This document shows, piece by piece, positions 33,239 to 43,888 of a DNA stretch of 64,000 nucleotides. Below the pieces are notes generated by a model. The model saw only the letters and a list, made by a program, of their open reading frames with translations. It was not told where the DNA came from and did not search any database. Every line of letters begins with the position of its first letter. Position 1 is the first letter of the stretch. The stretch is taken from NCBI GenBank assembly GCA_958510825.1, contig OY294049.1:22458945-22522944 (forward strand), given 5' to 3'. Both the position numbers and the translations under genes were made by a program. Source of the DNA: Brachypterus glaber (lineage: Eukaryota > Arthropoda > Insecta > Coleoptera > Kateretidae).

Positions 33239-33900
33239 TTATATATTATTCACAGTAAATGGTATATAGCATTTTCCCAAATACTTAAAAAAAAAATAAA
33301 AAAAAATTCAAAAAAAACTTTAAAAAAATTAAACTTTTTTTTTACCAATATCTTTTTTTTAAAAGAAAATTTTTTGAAAAAAAAATTAAGAATAAAAAAA
33401 ATCAATAAAAAACGTTATTTTTTTTTCAATTTTGCTTTTGCGAAAAACGAAAAGTTTTTGATTTTTTTTAATGATAGTTTTTCATTTTTTAAAAAAGTTT
33501 AACGCCCCATAACTTTTTAGTTTTTTTTTTTGGGGGGGGGGGTTACTTTCAAAATTGGTAGAATTGAATCGGAATTTTCTTTTAGCGATTTTCGATTTTT
33601 TTTTACGTTTATCCCCCATAACTTTTTTGTTTTTGGTGGTATTACTTTTAAAAATAATAGGGATCTTTCCCTAATAGAACTTGTTTTTTTCTTAAAAATT
33701 TCAATCTGATTATTCGTTCTTGAGTTATCGTATCTACAAAAATCGTTAAATCGGACAGACAGACAAAAAAAAAAACGAAAATTTCTTATTTTTTTCATGA
33801 AACAAATTTGTATCCGAGATTTTTTTGTCTAGGTCGATTTTTGAAAATTCGAAACTACCGTATAATATTATTCTAGCGCAGGCGCTGTGAAATAATATAA
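33239..33900. mobile_element. second copy of the ACTATTCACAG-type element
   Basis: Left end TTATTCACAGTAAATGG and right end GCGCTGTGAAATAATATAA, with the same interior order as 13321-13784, including TTATTCGTTCTTGAGTTATCG and CGAAACTACCGTATAATA.TATTCTAG. It is longer because of A/T and G-run expansions (T9G10 at about 33520-33542). It lies in the 16-kb sidestep intron, 80 bases from the Ig exon. Confidence 0.65.
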
Positions 33901-34495
33901 TAATAAGACAGGTCCATAAAAAAAATCAGTTACTCTTAAACAGAAAATACGAGAAAATATTAATAAAGCATGTGGCATAAAGCAATTGTAGGAAAATTTT
34001 AGGGAAAGAATAATAAGACGGGCACACAAACAAAAATAAAGGGTCACTTACTCTTAATCAGACTACTATATAGTCTATAATATATAGCTATATTCTTCAC
34101 CGTCAAATTCGTTTTCAGGGCCCAAAAATACGTAAGCAAAATAGTCGTTTTTTTTTTGTTATTATTTATTTATTAGGCACTCTGAGGACATTATTTACAA
34201 GTATTAATATAACCATATGATGTTGTTAACATACGGATGTGTGGCTATTGAAAATATGTGTCGAATGTGAGTGCGACGCACTTGCACGCACGCACGCTTA
34301 TGACGTAAAGAAGAGAGCCGGCTATCCGTTCGGTGATACCTCTCCCTTGCGTCGCAGCTTTTCTACCGTGTGGATGACTATATTATGATGCATGTATTAA
34401 TTATAATACATTTTATCATTTTTGTAATTAAACGACTTGGTTAACAGGGCGGGATAGCATTTTCGTTGGGGGGAGGGGTGTAACTGGCAAAAATG
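33901..34495. other. intronic DNA
   Basis: No gene. Partial duplicate motifs (ATAATAAGAC.GG...AGTTACTCTTAA at about 33898-33940 and 34008-34060) suggest a ~115-bp diverged tandem duplication. Confidence 0.45.
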
Positions 34496-34545
34496 CCGAA
34501 TAAGAATAAAATACCGAATAAGAATAAAATACCGAATAAGAAAAT
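34496..34545. repeat. 17-bp minisatellite, three copies
   Basis: CCGAATAAGAATAAAATA repeated three times in tandem, creating open frames by chance. Confidence 0.9.
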
Positions 34546-34624
34546 ATTGATGACCAAACAAAAAGGTCATCACTCCAAATTAAATTTACCAAATGGATCA
34601 AAGATCTTCCGAATGGAAAAAGTT

Positions 34625-34960
34625 TCGCCAGGGCGCCAACCAACTTGGCACCCCTACGAAAAACAAAATGGCGCCCAAAAAAATACCCTTAGGAAAAAAA
34701 GCGTTGTCTCTGACGGTTTCTACCAAACTGGCGCCCCTACAATTAAAAAATTAGCGCCCCCAAAACATACCCTCTAGAAAAAAAGCTTTGTGACGGTTTC
34801 TATACCAGACTTGGCGCCCATACAATATTACAGTATTAAAATATTGGCGCCCCGAAAAACCGAAAAATACCCTCCAGGAAAAAAGCTTTCTCCCTGGCGG
34901 TTTCTGCCAAACTTGGCGCCCCAACAAAAAAATGGCTCCCCTACAAAAAAAAAATGGAGC
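34625..34960. repeat. imperfect tandem repeat with GGCGCCC blocks
   Basis: Units of about 84-100 bases containing TACCCTC(C/T)AG.AAAAAAAGC, GACGGTTTCT.CCAAACT and TGGCGCCCCTAC recur at about 34684, 34767 and 34868. All three phases are open in places only because of repetition. No protein similarity recognised. Confidence 0.75.
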
Positions 34961-34984
34961 CAAAAATCTTAAAATCTTTACTCC

Positions 34985-35515
34985 TCACGGAAGTTTTGAT
35001 GGCTGAAAAATTTGCCGAATGACTCTCAAAGATTTGCCGACTGGAAAAACTTTGGGGGGTGTCACCCCCCCCCCAATACCCCCTTTATGTCCGGCCCTGT
35101 TGGTTAAATAAATAAAGTAAAATTTAAAACATGAAAGAGCTGTTAATAATAAGACTATATTGAAACAGGATGGTTTATAAGCCAAAAACGCCAAGGATAT
35201 GCAGTTTTTTAACTTTCTCAAAACTAGGTCTTTGGTATGTAACATATATATTCTAGTTTCACTGAGTCAAATGGTAAGCTTAAACAAGAAAACTAGGCGT
35301 TAATGAATCCGTTGTCAAACAAGAGAAACATTTCTGTTGCAGCACAAAAGTTTAGTGTATGTGAGAAGTAGGTAGGTACCTAAGGTAAATCAGTGGGTTA
35401 AAGTTACTTCATAAATCAACAAATAAAATGGAAGTTTCAAATGTAAATGTTCAAATAGCATATTGTAGCATGAAAGTGGTTATATTCAAAGACTAAGAAT
35501 GGAACAAAACACAAT
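34985..35515. other. intronic DNA
   Basis: Nothing recognised up to the target-site duplication of the ribozyme-bearing insertion. Confidence 0.5.
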
Positions 35516-35527
35516 TATAAAGTTTAA

Positions 35528-35572
35528 AGGACAGAAATTTTTAGTTCAGTACCAAGAGTCAACTCTGCACGC
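35528..35572 (-). repeat. inverted 5' piece of the ribozyme-bearing unit
   Basis: Read on the minus strand it gives GCGTGCAGAGTTGACTC and TTGGTACTGA (the unit's sequence up to the hammerhead's first core residues), then jumps to TAAAAATTTCTGTCCT, which in the unit lies ~100 bases further on. It thus replaces the 5' side of the first hammerhead with its own complement. Such 5' inversions are typical of target-primed retroelement insertion. Confidence 0.8.
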
Positions 35573-35589
35573 CAGAAGAGGGCCAGAAG

Positions 35590-35625
35590 CCCGAAACTGT
35601 CAGTCTACCAATATCACTCTGTACG
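35590..35625 (+). ncRNA. broken hammerhead (first unit)
   Basis: Only the 3' half of the ribozyme (GCCC, GAAACTGTCAGTC, TACCAA) is in place. The 5' strand of stem I is missing and the core reads CAGAAGA instead of CTGAAGA, because of the inverted piece at 35528-35572. It cannot self-cleave as written. Confidence 0.75.
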
Positions 35626-35904
35626 ATGATTAGAAAATAGATTGATGGAATAATAAATTAATATTTTTATAATTTTGTTTAAAATTAAAAATTTCTGTCC
35701 TTACGAATTCTACGTCTAACCACCCGTTAGTGGTACTATGTGCTTGAGACACACAAGTCTTCAACTTGCTACCATTCAAAGTCTCCAGATTAGGAGAGGT
35801 ATGAGTAGTTGTCTACATCTAGAAATAGATGGCGCACAAGTCTACATCAATCTAATGGCTATATTCCTTTTGCGAGTAAAGTCTAAAAACGTTTTCTTAA
35901 TCAG

Positions 35905-35979
35905 CGTGCAGAGTTGACTCTTGGTACTGAAGAGGGCCAGAAGCCCGAAACTGTCAGTCTACCAATATCACTCTGTACG
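35905..35979 (+). ncRNA. type I hammerhead ribozyme (second unit)
   Basis: Self-cleaving RNA motif. Core: CTGAAGA (35927-35933, matching CUGANGA) and GAA (35947-35949). Stem II: GGGC 35934-35937 with GCCC 35943-35946, loop CAGAA, with the canonical G10.1-C11.1 pair. Stem III: ACT 35950-35952 with AGT 35956-35958, loop GTC; this includes the required A15.1-U16.1 pair. Cleavage site C17 is 35959, so cleavage is predicted between 35959 and 35960. Stem I: TTGGTA 35921-35926 with TACCAA 35960-35965, then an internal loop (7 and 5 bases), then nine more pairs (35905-35913 with 35971-35979, one G-U). The internal loop opposite a 5-base loop 2 is where natural hammerheads make their activating tertiary contact. 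Confidence 0.88.
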
Positions 35980-36258
35980 ATGATTAGAAAATAGATTGAT
36001 GGAATAATAAATTAATATTTTTATAATTTTGTTTAAAATTAAAAATTTCTGTCCTTACGAATTCTACGTCTAACCACCCGTTAGTGGTACTATGTGCTTG
36101 AGACACACAAGTCTTCAACTTGCTACCATTCAAAGTCTCCAGATTAGGAGAGGTATGAGTAGTTGTCTACATCTAGAAATAGATGGCGCACAAGTCTACA
36201 TCAATCTAATGACTATATTCCTTTTGCAAGTAAAGTCTAAAAACGTTTTCTTAATCAG

Positions 36259-36333
36259 CGTGCAGAGTTGACTCTTGGTACTGAAGAGGGCCAGAAGCCC
36301 GAAACTGTCAGTCTACCAATATCACTCTGTACG
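36259..36333 (+). ncRNA. type I hammerhead ribozyme (third unit)
   Basis: Identical over all 75 positions to the copy at 35905-35979, exactly 354 bases downstream. Predicted cleavage lies between 36313 and 36314. Cleavage at this and the previous site would release a unit-length 354-nt RNA with ends suited to circularisation. Confidence 0.88.
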
Positions 36334-36377
36334 ATGATTAGAAAATAGATTGATGGAATAATAAATATAAAGTTTAA

Positions 36378-36425
36378 TTTGCAAAGTCCAAAATGATCAA
36401 AATTTTCTTTACGTAATACTTGAAC
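36378..36425. repeat. solo end of the GGAAACGTTCAAGTATTACG MITE family
   Basis: TTTACGTAATACTTGAACGTTCCC, preceded by AAAATGATCAAAATTTT; the reverse complement matches 28226-28275. The retrozyme-like insertion lies directly beside it. Confidence 0.7.
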
Positions 36426-36449
36426 GTTCCCTTTAGTGCGTCTGAATAC

Positions 36450-36490
36450 AGATTACAAGTTTGCAAGAGCGTGTGTTCGATTCCCAGCAG
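36450..36490 (+). other. isolated tRNA-type B box
   Basis: GTGTTCGATTCCC lies near 36471-36483 with T-arm-like flanks. No acceptor stem or A box at proper spacing, so probably a SINE or tRNA remnant. Confidence 0.3.
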
Positions 36491-37309
36491 ATCTACTTGT
36501 TAATATAAAAGTACACTAATAACAACTGTGTACACTGCAAATGCAGCGCCTCTGCTGCAGCGGACGGTCAAAAGCCCAGATAATGGCTGAGCGGATCCGC
36601 GGATCCACACTCTGCCAGCATTTGCTACCTACACATCGTACTGAAGGCAGCGCACAGTACTGAAGGCAGCGACTAAAGTTCCGAAATAACCTTCCAGTAG
36701 CATGTCAAGGCCGCCAAATTAGATTATCAAATATTGCCAACTTAGCCTGAAAATGCCGATAATCTAGGTTCGGATTTCTCGTGGAACTGTAGGTACCTCG
36801 TTAAAGGTTAAAAACAGGACCAAAGAGTCTAATTAGAATTAACCTCTCTACCCGAAACTTTTACTATTACAATAAAACTGATTCATGGAGAGCCCTAGCT
36901 TATTTGCAAGTAAGCTTTAAGCTTGTGATAGGCTACATTAACACAAAAGCACAAACTTATTAGTTATAACTAATAATGGCGTAATATATCGATTACAAAT
37001 TTGGAATTAAAACAAAAACTTCCTTTGCACGTAAATTGTTTATTTTTGAACGAGTAGGAGGCAAAGGGAGGAAAATTTTAAGTAGAAAACTGAATGTAGA
37101 TGATGAATGTATATTCGTTTTTCAATTAAAGTTATTCCTTAATAACCAAGCTAATATCAAAATTTTACAAAACAGGTTAATTTGATTCATTTGTAAGGGG
37201 GTAAGACGAATAGTCTATAGGCCTATTTAATACCCCTTGTAAAGGGTAAATTTATTATAAGACCTTTTCTTTGTTAAGGAAGATAATAAAAATAAATCAA
37301 TTTCCCTCG
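36491..37309. other. intronic DNA
   Basis: Includes a more G/C-rich block at 36540-36680 with a local repeat (ACTGAAGGCAGCG twice, at about 36640 and 36659). No gene recognised. Confidence 0.5.
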
Positions 37310-37574
37310 CCAAGAACCAGCATCGCCTAATCAGAAAATTAACGTGCGGACCGTGAATTACTGTACCTCTCTCTCCGGCCCTGATTTCGTTCTTAGTACC
37401 TGCGTCACCGCTAAAGGCTTAGCTCAACTCCCGTCGGCAGTAGTTGCGTTTTCCGGCCCCACACACAATATAAATATTTGCGAGGAAACTTCTCCTTGGC
37501 AAGTTCCATACGATTTACCACTTAATATGATAAAATTTACCGCCTCTGCGTTTATGTCACATATGGATCCATGA
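37310..37574 (+). other. unexplained G/C-richer open frame
   Basis: A frame of about 85 codons (reading PRQEPASPNQKI...CTSLSGPDFVLSTCVTAK...MSHMDP) with balanced amino-acid composition in otherwise AT-rich DNA. It ends at TGA 37572-37574. I recognise no family. It has no ATG at the beginning of the open stretch (GTG only) and no obvious exon boundary. It may be a domesticated or decayed transposon fragment, or chance. It lies on the strand opposite to the sidestep-like gene. Confidence 0.3.
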
Positions 37575-37954
37575 TATCAACTTTTCTGTAACGAAAACTT
37601 TATTTAATATTGTACCGCATTCCACTGTCTTTGTGGAGATATGCTTCGTTTCGTATATGCGAATAAATTGAATGAAATTTTACTTTTATTTTTAAACTAA
37701 GCTTTTTGCCAGAAAAATATAGCAAAAAAATCTAAATTGATATTTTTTTTACGTTTATGTGAAAATAATTCAGCGAAATCCGACTAAAACCACTTTTGCA
37801 TAAGAAGGGAGCCAGCGATATTTTGATTAATAGTAAGTGAACTTAATTTGCCCCTCCTCCTCCTCTCCCTTCCAACCCTACTTAATTTTTTTTGTGGTCC
37901 GGTGTTATTTATTAGATGTAAAATGACAGTCAATGTCAAAAATTATCAATAGTA

Positions 37955-38715
37955 CAGTGGTGGCATTAAATATCGGGACAAACAATTTTTCATAGATTAT
38001 AGTGGGTCTTGTGTCATATTTTAGAAAACATCAAAATATGTCAAATGTTTGTTTATTTTTTGCTGTACGAGTAGCTTGTAAAAAGTGTTTTTTATCTTTA
38101 TTTTAATTTAAAATGAGTTTGCTTATCGTGGAAATTAAAGAGAAAAAATGCTCAGTCGTCCTTAGTATTAGGAGATATGGATGAGGTTCAATTTTACTGA
38201 AAACAGTTCAAGAAATAGATGTGTGTCTTAAGAAATGTTTTATTGAGAAAACATTAGGTTCTTATATCAAACCGAAAAACGATCCTCGGTGGTCAAAATC
38301 TACAATGGATGAGTTTTTTACGCCTACCTCAGTGAGGCTCTTCAGTAATGAACTCTTAAACTCAAATCCATTTGCAGTAGAAAATTTATAAAACCTTGTG
38401 AGTTTTAGCTGCACTGAAGAGAAAAACGAATATTAAACACATATTCTTTACCCGTATAGTACAATTTTGATCCAAAGAATATTAATTTTATTATTATTTA
38501 AACAATTAAAACATTTGTGTAAAATTTAATGAATCAATAAATATCAATTTATTAATTTAATATTTTTTGACAGTAAACTTCAACTAAATAATTCAATTAT
38601 GTCAAAACAAAGTAAAGTTTTTAATTTTTAAAATAATCCCATGTTAATCCATGAAAAAAATATAAAAATGACACGAATTTTTTTGAGGCTGTCCCGATAT
38701 TTAATGCCACAACTG
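37955..38715 (+). mobile_element. 761-bp Tc1/mariner-type deletion derivative
   Basis: Termini CAGTGGTGGCATTAAATATC and GATATTTAATGCCACAACTG are inverted, and TA flanks both ends (37953-37954 and 38716-38717). The interior begins with a short plus-strand coding-like stretch near 38110-38390 (LLIVEIKEKKCSVVLSI, KPKNDPRWSKST) that could be the remains of a transposase DNA-binding region, interrupted by stops. It is not autonomous. Confidence 0.8.
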
Positions 38716-38833
38716 TACAATGGATAATGAAAATATTACTGTCATTTTTAAATAACTAATAATACCAGCTGCTGCCTTGATCCCATTTTTTACTCAGATA
38801 GATTCTGTGCGGAGTTTAAGAAACGGTTGGGTT

Positions 38834-38917
38834 CCCAAGTAAGCTATAAAGTATCTCTTAGTACTCTTTCGCAGCAAAATTACAGCCATATAGCTGTTAT
38901 TTTACTGCGAAAGAACG
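38834..38917. mobile_element. short copy of the 29767-29938 fold-back family
   Basis: Contains GCTATAAAGTATCTCTTAG and TTCGCAGCAAAATTACAGCC, then the inverted GCTGTTATTTTACTGCGAA. It has a single arm pair with no tandem duplication. Confidence 0.7.
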
Positions 38918-39401
38918 CGTCGTTGTGAAACGCAACATTAATTCGAATAACTTTTAGTGCGTTAATTTCCATTACCTCCTATAATAAACGCAAATAACAA
39001 AATAATTGAGAATAAATTTGATTATATTAAGTAAATTTGGTTCTGGTTTATACTAGTGGAATCCTAAAATGATAATTTATTTTTAGAGTGAAACAACGAC
39101 TATAAATATCAATTTTAAGTAATGAGAGGTTTAGAAACTGACACAAAACGGATTAGAATATACAAATTACAAGGTGGAAAATGATTTATACCATGTGCTA
39201 TTTTGTTAGCTTTGCATTTCCAACTACAAATTTTCCGTGCAAAATAATCTTACTAATAAAACTGTCACACAGAGTATTCAAAAATTAATATTTTAATTCT
39301 GAATCAAATTGGCCTTGCAAATTTTTGATAAATAAACTTAGCGCAGTATATATCTTATACTCATTTGTACTTTTAAAAATTTATTATGGATGGCATAATA
39401 A
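38918..39401. other. intronic DNA
   Basis: No feature recognised. Confidence 0.5.
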
Positions 39402-39490
39402 ATTTTATCCACGGCCGTGATTAATAGGCCTATTAATCACGGGTCTGTAAAAATAAATCGTTTAAAAATTAAAACGACCGTGGATAAAGT
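39402..39490. repeat. nested palindrome
   Basis: A 28-base perfect palindrome without spacer (39415-39442, CGTGATTAATAGG and its complement). The wider arms ATTTTATCCACGG (39402-39414) and CCGTGGATAAAGT (39478-39490) enclose it asymmetrically. Confidence 0.8.
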
Positions 39491-41288
39491 ATAGTATTTT
39501 ACTCGCATATAATAGTTATTAATCATTCGGGTGATTAGGTCGTCACTCGCCTTTCGACTCGTGTCCCAAAATTCACCCTCATTGATTAATATCAATTATT
39601 ATACACTCATTGAATAATATACTACTTATAATTTCGTAGGTAGGTAAGGCACTCACCAGAGTTAACTCGGGCGGACTTTTTAATGTAGAAAATTATTATT
39701 ATTTTTTAATTTCTCAACATTATTTGTTATTGCCCTTCTGTGTAGACTAAAAATTAAGAAAAAAAAAATTGTGAAAAATTAACCACTTTCCCAAAAAAAA
39801 AGTGGTGAATCAAGGGGTTAAAAAAGTCGAATTAATTTTTGATAAATTGGTAAGATAAAGTAACTCAGTGCTTAATAAAAGTTTAATAATAAATATGTAG
39901 CAAAAAAATCTTAGTTAATCACCGGTTCAGCTAATATAAATTGTTATTTTAATAGTACATTATGAATAAAAAATTACTTCTAAAATCATTTTAAACAAAC
40001 TTTTACTTTTAAAAAACATTTTCTTATAATTATTTATAAGACAGTACATGACAGTCAATTTAACCTAAATGTGAAATATTATCAATGGGTAAAAAAATAC
40101 TGCTGCCAACAAAATAGCACCTTCCCCTATAGGCCTAGGTTCATAAAAAAAAAATAAAAAAAATAAAAAATATAACAAATAAAAAAATTTTTGTTTCACT
40201 TTCCAACAAAATTTTTGTTTCAAAAAATGTTTATTTTTTCGTAAAACGAAAAATAAATTGAAAAATATATGTTTTTGATAAAAATTGTTTTTACCCCATT
40301 TTACCCCCTTACCCCAACACAATTTTTAGGAAAAACAATCCAAACTTTGGATAATGAACCTGTGGTCCAAATTTGAAGTCTTTAGCCCGAAGCGCTCTTG
40401 AGTTATCGTGGTCACAAATTTCCCGGACACACAGACCGACAGACAGACCGACCGTCAGACAGACATTTTTTTTGACGGAAAAAGCAATAATTTTTTTTCG
40501 ATTTTTTTTTACTTAGGCAAGACTTTCTTTGGGGAAAGTAAATATAACTAAAAGCCATTTTTAAACCGCTAAGGTAATTATTCCAATTTTTGCTTAGATT
40601 CTGCAGCGAGTTTATGTCCAAAACCTGACTGGCAAGTCAACTAGTCATAACTAATACAAAATATGAATACTCGCCTAAAAATAATTTTGATCAGTCTTAC
40701 TTATTAAATTAATTTGGTTTTACTTTTTGGCGACAAAGCAACTTTTCGTCATTTATGTTTACAACCATTTAATAAAAAAGTTGATTATATTGCTGACAAG
40801 GCTATAGTTTTATCGTCAATATAACAAAAGTTTTTCAAGTATTACATTCCCTGCAAATTTGTGTACTTCTGACAGAATTGCTCCAAGTTGTAATTATTGT
40901 ATCAGTAGCTACTGAAAACTTACAAAAGAAATCTATCTTCATTGGTGTTCGATGTTATATTATGCGATAAGAAAATTTAAAGTTAAATAATAGTAGAAGA
41001 TTTTAAAGTTGAAGACTACAGGGAAAAAACGATTAAGTCGCAACACGAAAAATGGAAACGAAACTGAAAATTTAAATAAAGCCTATAGTATACTTGTAAT
41101 AATACATGCAGTGACTAATACCTAACCCGTACTATGCTGCAGAGATCTCTAAAACAAATTAGACCGTAATCATGCGAATCGTACCCGAATTGATATGATC
41201 TACGCCCTTTACCACGCTCTTGAAAATGTGTCACTATACTATAGAGTAAAAAATATTTTTTAATAAATTCCTTCGTGTATAGTATATA
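39491..41288. other. intronic DNA
   Basis: No exon. 40370-40480 carries the dispersed motif GCTCTTGAGTTATCG followed by a (GACAGACC)n-like tract, relatives of which occur at 2270, 11540, 13590, 33715 and 44300. The short open frames at 40065-40621 are products of low-complexity sequence. Confidence 0.5.
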
Positions 41289-42014
41289 CAGAGCGGTCCA
41301 AAAGTCACCCCCCCTCTTAACTTTTGAACCAGTTGAGATATCAACTTCAAATTTGGAAATTTTAAATAAGACAACTTAAACTATCTTTTAGCATATATTT
41401 AATACTTTCAGCTCTTAAAATGTGGGCAGGGGGGCATGGGGGCACATTTTTTTAAATGGAAAGGGGGGTCGTGTGATACATCACTTTAAAGCTTATAAAA
41501 TTCTCCATTTAACTGTAAATTTTTTATTTTTTTTAAACATTTTTTTTTGGGTTTAAAATAGGGTTGAAAATGGGTATTTTTGTCAAAATTTCTCTAAAAA
41601 ATCCAAACAATTTTTAAAAAATGCCTAATTTCATAATGAAAAAAAGTAAATTATACTTTTAAAATAATTTTAGTTGACATAAATAAAAATTAACAAAAAA
41701 AAAACTAAAAAAAAATTATTTTTTAGCACAAAAAACTGAAAAATCAAACCTTAAAAAACATGTTTAATAAATTTTAAAAATGTATGGTTATATAGAGAAT
41801 TTTAAAGGCTTTAAAATGATGTATCACACGACCCCCCTTTCCATTTAAAAATATTTCCCTCCATGCCCCCCTGCTCATATTTTAAGAGATAAAAGTATCA
41901 AATATATGCTTAAAGATAGTTTAAGTTGTCTTATTTAAGAGTTCTAAATTTGAAATCGATATCTCAACTCGTTCAAAAGTTAAGAGGGGGGGGGGTGACT
42001 TTTGGACCGCACTG
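41289..42014. mobile_element. 726-bp mariner-type MITE with long inverted repeats
   Basis: Ends CAGAGCGGTCCAAAAGTCACC and GGTGACTTTTGGACCGCACTG, flanked by TA (41287-41288 and 42015-42016). The arms extend about 270 bases each, with blocks TATCAACTTCAAATTTGGAA and GGGGGGCATGGGGGCACAT mirrored on the other side. No transposase frame. Related to 15246-15934. Confidence 0.85.
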
Positions 42015-42170
42015 TATATATAACTAGACGAAGTATATATACTCCATCCAGTTATGCAAGATAGTAAGGGACGAGGCCCGTTTTACACCACAGAGCGCAT
42101 AAATAGCATAATTATGCATAAATCGTAGTGTATCAAAAAATTAAACAGATGTCGGTACTGTTTTCCTGGA

Positions 42171-42288
42171 AAGGCCTACCCAAAGACTCGCATAACAAGC
42201 ATAGTACATAAGAATGCGATACACGATTGGCTTGATGTGTCGTCATGTATCTTGCAAGGGTTGTTATGCGAGCCTCTGGATAGGCCTT
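42171..42288. mobile_element. 118-bp hairpin MITE (copy of 15051-15198 family)
   Basis: AAGGCCTACCCAAAGACTCG (42171-42190) and CGAGCCTCTGGATAGGCCTT (42269-42288) are inverted termini. GCATAACAA / TTGTTATGC and ACATAAGAATGCGAT match the other family member. Confidence 0.75.
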
Positions 42289-43888
42289 AAGTTATAATTG
42301 TAACCTAAAAATTTGACGCCCAATTTGACGTTTTCCTTGTGTTCAATATATTTTACGTTTGTACAATATGTAGAATATGCTAATTTAGTATGTGTATGAA
42401 GAATAAACCAAAAAGTACCTTTTTCAATACCATACATAATAACATTAACTATAACAATTTTTTTATGTAACTGTCTCTTCTTTTATTAGCTTTAACGACC
42501 ATCAATCATTGTCATAGACAAAAAAAGTCAACAATATTTTATATGTTAAAAGGTAAGAGTTTTTAACCAATGATGTAGCTTAAAAATCGCGGAAATTTTA
42601 AACTAGTATCTTGCATAATTGGACGGACTATAACTTTATTTTACTGATCAAAAGACCTTTTAAAAAATTAATCATTTGTATTGTAATTTTCGAGCGTTGA
42701 ATGAAAGAACGCTCGAAGTCGCATTTCACTTCGCTAAAACTTTTTACCGCTGCGACTATTATCAGTGTTTTAATAAAACAGAATTTTTTTAAATGCTCAT
42801 AAAAATTACACACAATTTCGCTATCGCCGAAGTTGATTGCCATAAAATATAATTTTTGAAAAAAAATGTGACTTTAATCGTCCTCCCCTAAATAAGGAAA
42901 AAAAATACTTTAGTTCAAGTTGCTCCTAACAACGTGGACAATAAGCAGAACCCGGGCAGTTGCGAGCTATTAGTCATATTTTGTCTTTTTTTTTAGCTTT
43001 TATCATAAATAAACTGCCGTTGCGTTATTGTAGAGTGGGGACAGTCGTCTTGCAGTCGCTTCTTATGAGTGCTGAATTTATGTTATGCTCATGAATGAAA
43101 GAACAGATTGCTTATCCCCGAGTTATGTCATAAGATTAATTATAATTATTGTTAAAAAATCTTAATTTGAAACTTAATTTTAATTTAGGGTATTTCAAAT
43201 ATAATAATGTAACAGTGTATATAGAAATTTCAGGCCAACACTCACCCATAAAATTTTGTTCACTAAAGTTCGTACACTCGAAATGTTAACGAAGCACCCA
43301 TTTAAACAAACATGGCTTCTATGTCGACCAACCTCGATTTGGAAGGAGTAACACTAGCGCTCTTATTTGGCGCTATAGTCAGGTAGTTACTGCAGATTGC
43401 AACTGTTGCTCCATCTGTTGACGTTCGCTTGTTATAGACTATTCGTCAACTTACCCAATTAGTTATCTTAGGGCTCCTTCCCCTACGTATTTTAATTTTT
43501 GTTCTTACGAACAATACTTTTGTCAACAATACTTTTGCCAGAAGTCTTTTCGAGATTCTGTAACGATGCCCTTTTAGGCAAAAGTAAGTATTTTTTACGT
43601 ACTTCTTTTCAAGTGGATTAAATCAAAACTTCAAAAGCCGATTGCTAACTCCTCTAGAGATTGTCCATCCACACGTCTCAAACGGAGATGATTGATGTAT
43701 TTGTACAATTTCAGGTATTGCCATGATTTATTTCCCTTCTAAAGCCAATATTAAAGTTTTTTTTCATAGCAGCGTAGTTTTTTGGAATTTTGTTATTGAA
43801 AATGGTATCTACGAGGGATATACGATATTTACAAAAACTCCCATTAATAATTTGAAAGAAAATTAGGAAAACTGTCCACTCTTAATCT
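42289..43888. other. intronic DNA
   Basis: No exon or element recognised. Confidence 0.5.

Larger units (their letters stand above)
35528..36365 (+). mobile_element. retrozyme-like insertion: 354-bp tandem units with hammerhead ribozymes
   Basis: An 838-bp insertion flanked by TATAAAGTTTAA at 35516-35527 and 36366-36377 (12-bp target-site duplication). It begins with an inverted, internally deleted piece (35528-35572), followed by about 2.2 tandem copies of a 354-bp unit (repeat starts at 35577, 35931 and 36285, spacing exactly 354). Units 1 and 2 differ at only two sites I can see in the late part of the unit. There is no protein-coding frame. Each unit junction carries a hammerhead ribozyme, complete in the second and third occurrences. 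Direct multimers of a short unit, type I hammerheads, no coding capacity and a target-site duplication are the defining traits of retrozymes. A 78-bp piece of the unit lies at 18437-18514 and a diverged relative at 16042-16110. Confidence 0.88.

Noticed and set aside
34428..35245. Several overlapping open frames in both directions
   Set aside because: They arise from the 17-bp minisatellite and the GGCGCCC tandem repeats; there are no motifs and no splice context.
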